A DNA stretch of 6,164 nt, taken from Kouleothrix aurantiaca. GTDB lineage: Bacteria; Chloroflexota; Chloroflexia; Chloroflexales; Roseiflexaceae. Numbering within the stretch: position 1 is the stretch's first letter; every line of letters starts with the position of its first letter. The notes under the pieces are model-generated. The model was not told where the DNA came from. It saw only the letters and a program-made list of their open reading frames with translations, and did no database searches. Below are positions 5,737-6,164 of the stretch, in pieces. The stretch covers positions 1 through 6,164 of the forward strand of contig LJCR01000149.1 of NCBI GenBank assembly GCA_001399705.1. Direction: 5' to 3'. The position numbers and the translations under genes are program-made.

Positions 5737-6164
5737 TGAACATCCTCTTCACCAGCGCCGGGCGGCGCGTCGAGCTGCTGCGCGCGTTTCGCCGCGCATT
5801 CGATGCGCTGGGCATGGCCGGCAACATCGTGGTCACCGATATCAACCCGCTCGCGCCGGCCATTCAGGTGGCCGACCGCAGCTACATGGTGCCGCGCTTT
5901 ACCTCGCCCGACTATGTGCCAGCGCTGGCCGCGATCTGCGCGCGCGAGCGTATCGGCCTGGTCTTCCCGCTGATCGACCCCGACATCCCCATCCTGGCCG
6001 GGCATCGCGCCGTCTTCGAGGCGGCCGGCGCGCGCCTGGCGGTGTCGCCCGAGCCGGCGGTCGCCATCGCCGCCGATAAGTGGCGCACCACGCAGTTCTT
6101 CCGCAGCCTGGGCCTCGCCACCGCGCGCGCATGGCTGCCCGATCAGCTCGACGCGGCACAGGCC
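5736..6164 (+). CDS. CarB-like ATP-grasp protein, N-terminal part (3' end outside window)
   Basis: The frame is open from ATG 5736 to the window edge: 143 codons with no stop. The start is fixed by the TAA of the previous gene two bases upstream and by homology at residue 1. MNILFTSAGRRVEL has the S7-A-G-R-R loop of the pre-ATP-grasp domain shared with carbamoyl-phosphate synthase-like ligases. Then come VVTDINPLAPA (D35), ADRSYMVP, a helix, FPLIDPDIP (D81, D83) and GARLAVSPEPAVAIAADKWRT. D114-K115 marks the entry to the ATP-grasp domain, where the lysine usually contacts ATP. The catalytic ATP-grasp core lies beyond the window. Such stand-alone proteins form amide-like bonds through an acyl-phosphate; the substrate is unknown, and an amino-acid or sugar-acid ligation in the glycan pathway is inference. 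The upstream ribosome site is weak, so coupling to the fkbM-like gene is likely. GC is about 72%, the highest in the window and probably near host composition. Confidence 0.88.
   Translation, partial: MNILFTSAGRRVELLRAFRRAFDALGMAGNIVVTDINPLAPAIQVADRSYMVPRFTSPDYVPALAAICARERIGLVFPLIDPDIPILAGHRAVFEAAGARLAVSPEPAVAIAADKWRTTQFFRSLGLATARAWLPDQLDAAQA

Noticed and set aside
5670..6159. Several minus-strand open frames opposite the ATP-grasp gene
   Set aside because: They are arginine- and alanine-rich shadows of a GC-rich gene; the plus frame is open to the edge and has the pre-ATP-grasp motifs.

Overview
The window is a stretch of a bacterial surface-polysaccharide (exopolysaccharide, capsule or O-antigen-like) gene cluster with every gene on the + strand. 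Seven coding regions tile it almost without gaps, and two are cut by the window edges. Gene order is: the end of a GT4-like glycosyltransferase, a CgeB-type glycosyltransferase, two complete GT4 glycosyltransferases, a PF14907-type nucleotidyltransferase-like protein, an FkbM-type methyltransferase, and the first 143 codons of a CarB-like ATP-grasp ligase. No RNA gene, CRISPR array, transposase or integrase is visible.

Base composition is strongly mosaic. My hand counts on sampled 60-base lines give about 29% GC in the CgeB-type gene, about 44% in the two GT4 genes, 36% in 3721-4020, 62% in 4021-4320, about 36% in the fkbM-like gene and about 72% in the ATP-grasp gene. The step near 4010 is abrupt and lies inside the nucleotidyltransferase reading frame, which stays open across it. 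The step near 5700 lies in the last codons of the fkbM-like gene. The simplest reading is a high-GC host whose polysaccharide locus has received low-GC cassettes by recombination, leaving at least one chimeric gene at a junction. The ends of the cluster are outside the window.

The host cannot be named from this sequence. A high-GC backbone (about 60-70%) with Shine-Dalgarno sites and GTG starts fits many phyla. The style of the ATP-grasp and nucleotidyltransferase genes made me think of Chloroflexota, but that is a weak impression.

Functionally, the four glycosyltransferases would add sugars in turn to a lipid-linked or nascent glycan at the cytoplasmic face of the membrane. The methyltransferase would O-methylate a sugar or other hydroxyl. 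The ATP-grasp enzyme would form an acyl-phosphate-activated bond, perhaps attaching an amino acid or making a modified precursor. The nucleotidyltransferase-like protein has no assigned substrate. Close spacing (1, 14, 10 and 2 bases between several neighbours) argues for one transcript, with possible internal promoters in the 56-base gap before 1333 and the 69-base gap before 4939.
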